64,000 bases of DNA, taken from the NCBI RefSeq assembly GCF_009729055.1, contig NZ_CP045484.1, positions 372,001 to 436,000 on the forward strand. The letters run 5' to 3'. The stretch is from Sulfurisphaera ohwakuensis (GTDB lineage Archaea; Thermoproteota; Thermoprotei_A; Sulfolobales; Sulfolobaceae). A program made the translations under genes and the position numbers. How positions within the stretch are numbered: position 1 is the stretch's first letter; each line of letters begins with the position of its first letter. Below, piece by piece: positions 62,883 to 64,000 of the stretch. The notes under the pieces are model-generated. The model did not search any database. It saw only the letters and a program-made list of their open reading frames with translations, and was not told the origin of the DNA.

Positions 62883-63981
62883 GGACGTTTATGTTAAAGA
62901 GACAGAGATAACATATATTGATGGGGAACTAGGTAGGTTATATTATAGAGGTTACTCCATATATGACTTGGCTGAATTCTCTAATTTTGAAGAAGTAAGT
63001 TACCTAATATTATATGGTAAATTACCAAATAGAGAAGAATTAAACTGGTTCCAGGAAAAGCTAAGGGAAGAAAGATACTTACCAGATTTTATAATAAAAT
63101 TTCTAAGAGAAGTGAGAAAAGATGCTCAACCAATGGATATACTAAGAACTGCAGTGAGCTTACTTGGTATTGAAGATTCAAAAAATGATGAACGAACTGA
63201 TATAAGGGGCATAAAATTAATTTCAAAATTCCCTACTATTGTAGCTAATTATGCAAGATTAAGGAAAGGGTTGGATATAATTGAGCCAGATCCTAAACTT
63301 TCACACTCCGAGAATTTCTTGTACATGCTATATGGAGATAGACCAAATGAAATAAAATCAAAGGCTATGGATGTCACATTAATCTTACATATTGATCATG
63401 AAATGAACGCATCAACCTTTGCCTCATTAGTTGTAGCCTCTACTTTGTCAGATTTATATTCTTCTATAGTAGCTGGAATATCAGCATTGAAAGGTCCTTT
63501 ACATGGAGGGGCAAACTATGAGGCATTAAAAATGTTTAAGGAAATTGGATCTCCCGAAAAAGTTAACGATTATATTCTAAATAGGCTTTCTAACAAACAA
63601 AGAATAATGGGATTTGGACATCGTGTTTATAAAACTTATGATCCAAGGGCAAGAATATTAAAACAGTATGCTAAACTATTAGCTGAGAAAGAAGGAGGAG
63701 AAATATATACTTTATATCAAATAGCTGAGAAAGTTGAAGAGATTGGAATAAAGTATTTAGGTCCTAAAGGTATATATCCTAATGTTGATTTCTTCTCCAG
63801 TATTGTTTTCTACTCTTTAGGTTTCGAGCCAGACTTCTTTCCAGCAGTTTTTGCTTCAGCCAGAGTAGTTGGCTGGGTTGCTCATATCATGGAGTATATA
63901 AAAGATAATAAGATAATTAGGCCTAAAGCATACTATAAAGGGGAAATAGGAAAGAAATATATTCCAATTGATAGTAGGTAA
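62860..63981 (+). CDS. gltA: Citrate synthase
   Basis: A 373-aa citrate synthase: [65 protein letters not shown] and PNVDFFS contain the His/His/Asp catalytic triad. It condenses acetyl-CoA and oxaloacetate. 2-methylcitrate activity is also seen in archaeal enzymes. ATG 62860 overlaps the DUF763 gene. Confidence 0.96.
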   Translation: [373 protein letters not shown]

Positions 63982-64000
63982 TATTAAATTGATAAAAATT

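Overview
The window is a gene-dense stretch of about 64 kb from a chromosome of the archaeal order Sulfolobales. The genes point to Sulfurisphaera (Sulfolobus) tokodaii or a close relative; this species call is inference from gene content and protein similarity recalled from memory. The evidence is the AT-rich composition, the many leaderless genes with a TATA-like box about 25 nt before ATG/GTG/TTG, and the marker genes: archaeal initiation factors, NMD3, Dpo4, TIP49, a RadA paralog, archaeal CoA and pterin genes, and methylmalonyl-CoA mutase with its epimerase. I see no tRNA or rRNA gene, no CRISPR array, no insertion sequence and no region of foreign composition. No gene-free stretch reaches 300 bases; the longest are 22208-22339, 22646-22790 and 54193-54324.

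Layout. 1-6.3 kb: Rio1 kinase (cut by the window edge), aIF1A, a thiolase, a tRNA methylthiotransferase, then a tightly overlapping translation operon (aIF2-beta, DUF424, NMD3, RNase HII, a TGS protein with a decayed GTPase domain). 6.3-11.2 kb: a type IV pilus/secretion membrane protein and ATPase, then a GT2 glycosyltransferase. 11.2-17.1 kb: pyrophosphatase, HD phosphohydrolase, ThiDN, a fused MoaD-MoaE, and a fused flavin/Fe-S oxidoreductase. 17.1-19.4 kb: archaeal CoA synthesis (pantoate kinase, phosphopantothenate synthetase, PanB). 20-23 kb: an ABC exporter, a stand-alone Lrp sensor domain, and two divergent ribbon-helix-helix regulators, one only 58 aa. 23.5-29.2 kb: a LeuA-like synthase and a modified-folate neighbourhood (MptE-type kinase, PTPS-like protein, dihydropteroate-synthase-like protein) enclosing a degenerate HEPN/nucleotidyltransferase pair. 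29.3-36.2 kb: thioredoxin reductase, an IMPase-family phosphatase, a membrane-anchored double AAA ATPase, a phytoene-desaturase-like flavoprotein preceded by a 34-aa membrane peptide, a phosphodiesterase and a phosphoribosyltransferase. 36-39.4 kb: methylmalonyl-CoA mutase and epimerase, Hsp20, ZPR1-like protein. 39.5-45.6 kb: GTPBP1-like GTPase and a Cox/Cut-type accessory cluster (CoxG-like, MocA, 2Fe-2S and FAD subunits) with no large molybdenum subunit, plus YHS, SUMT, membrane and TusA-like proteins. 45.6-54.2 kb: SIS protein, degenerate amidohydrolase, Trm5-like methyltransferase, divergent glutamine synthetase, alcohol dehydrogenase, RtcA, Dpo4, PfkB kinase. 54.3-64 kb: TIP49, Nudix, GuaA amidotransferase subunit, RadA paralog, PTP, EndoV, nicotinamidase, DHH protein, peroxiredoxin, metallophosphoesterase, DUF763, citrate synthase.

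The main discoveries are RNA-level. Two clean C/D box guide RNAs, each with two 12-nt guides, lie at 54203-54251 (minus, forming the leader of the PfkB kinase) and 55680-55728 (plus, overlapping the TIP49 stop codon). A structured element with a possible half C/D motif lies at 22243-22333. Of 16 convergent gene pairs, 12 overlap and two abut exactly; the only two with a gap are those holding the RNA at 55680 and the element at 22243. Thiolase, methylmalonyl-CoA mutase and epimerase fit the 3-hydroxypropionate/4-hydroxybutyrate carbon fixation cycle of this order.
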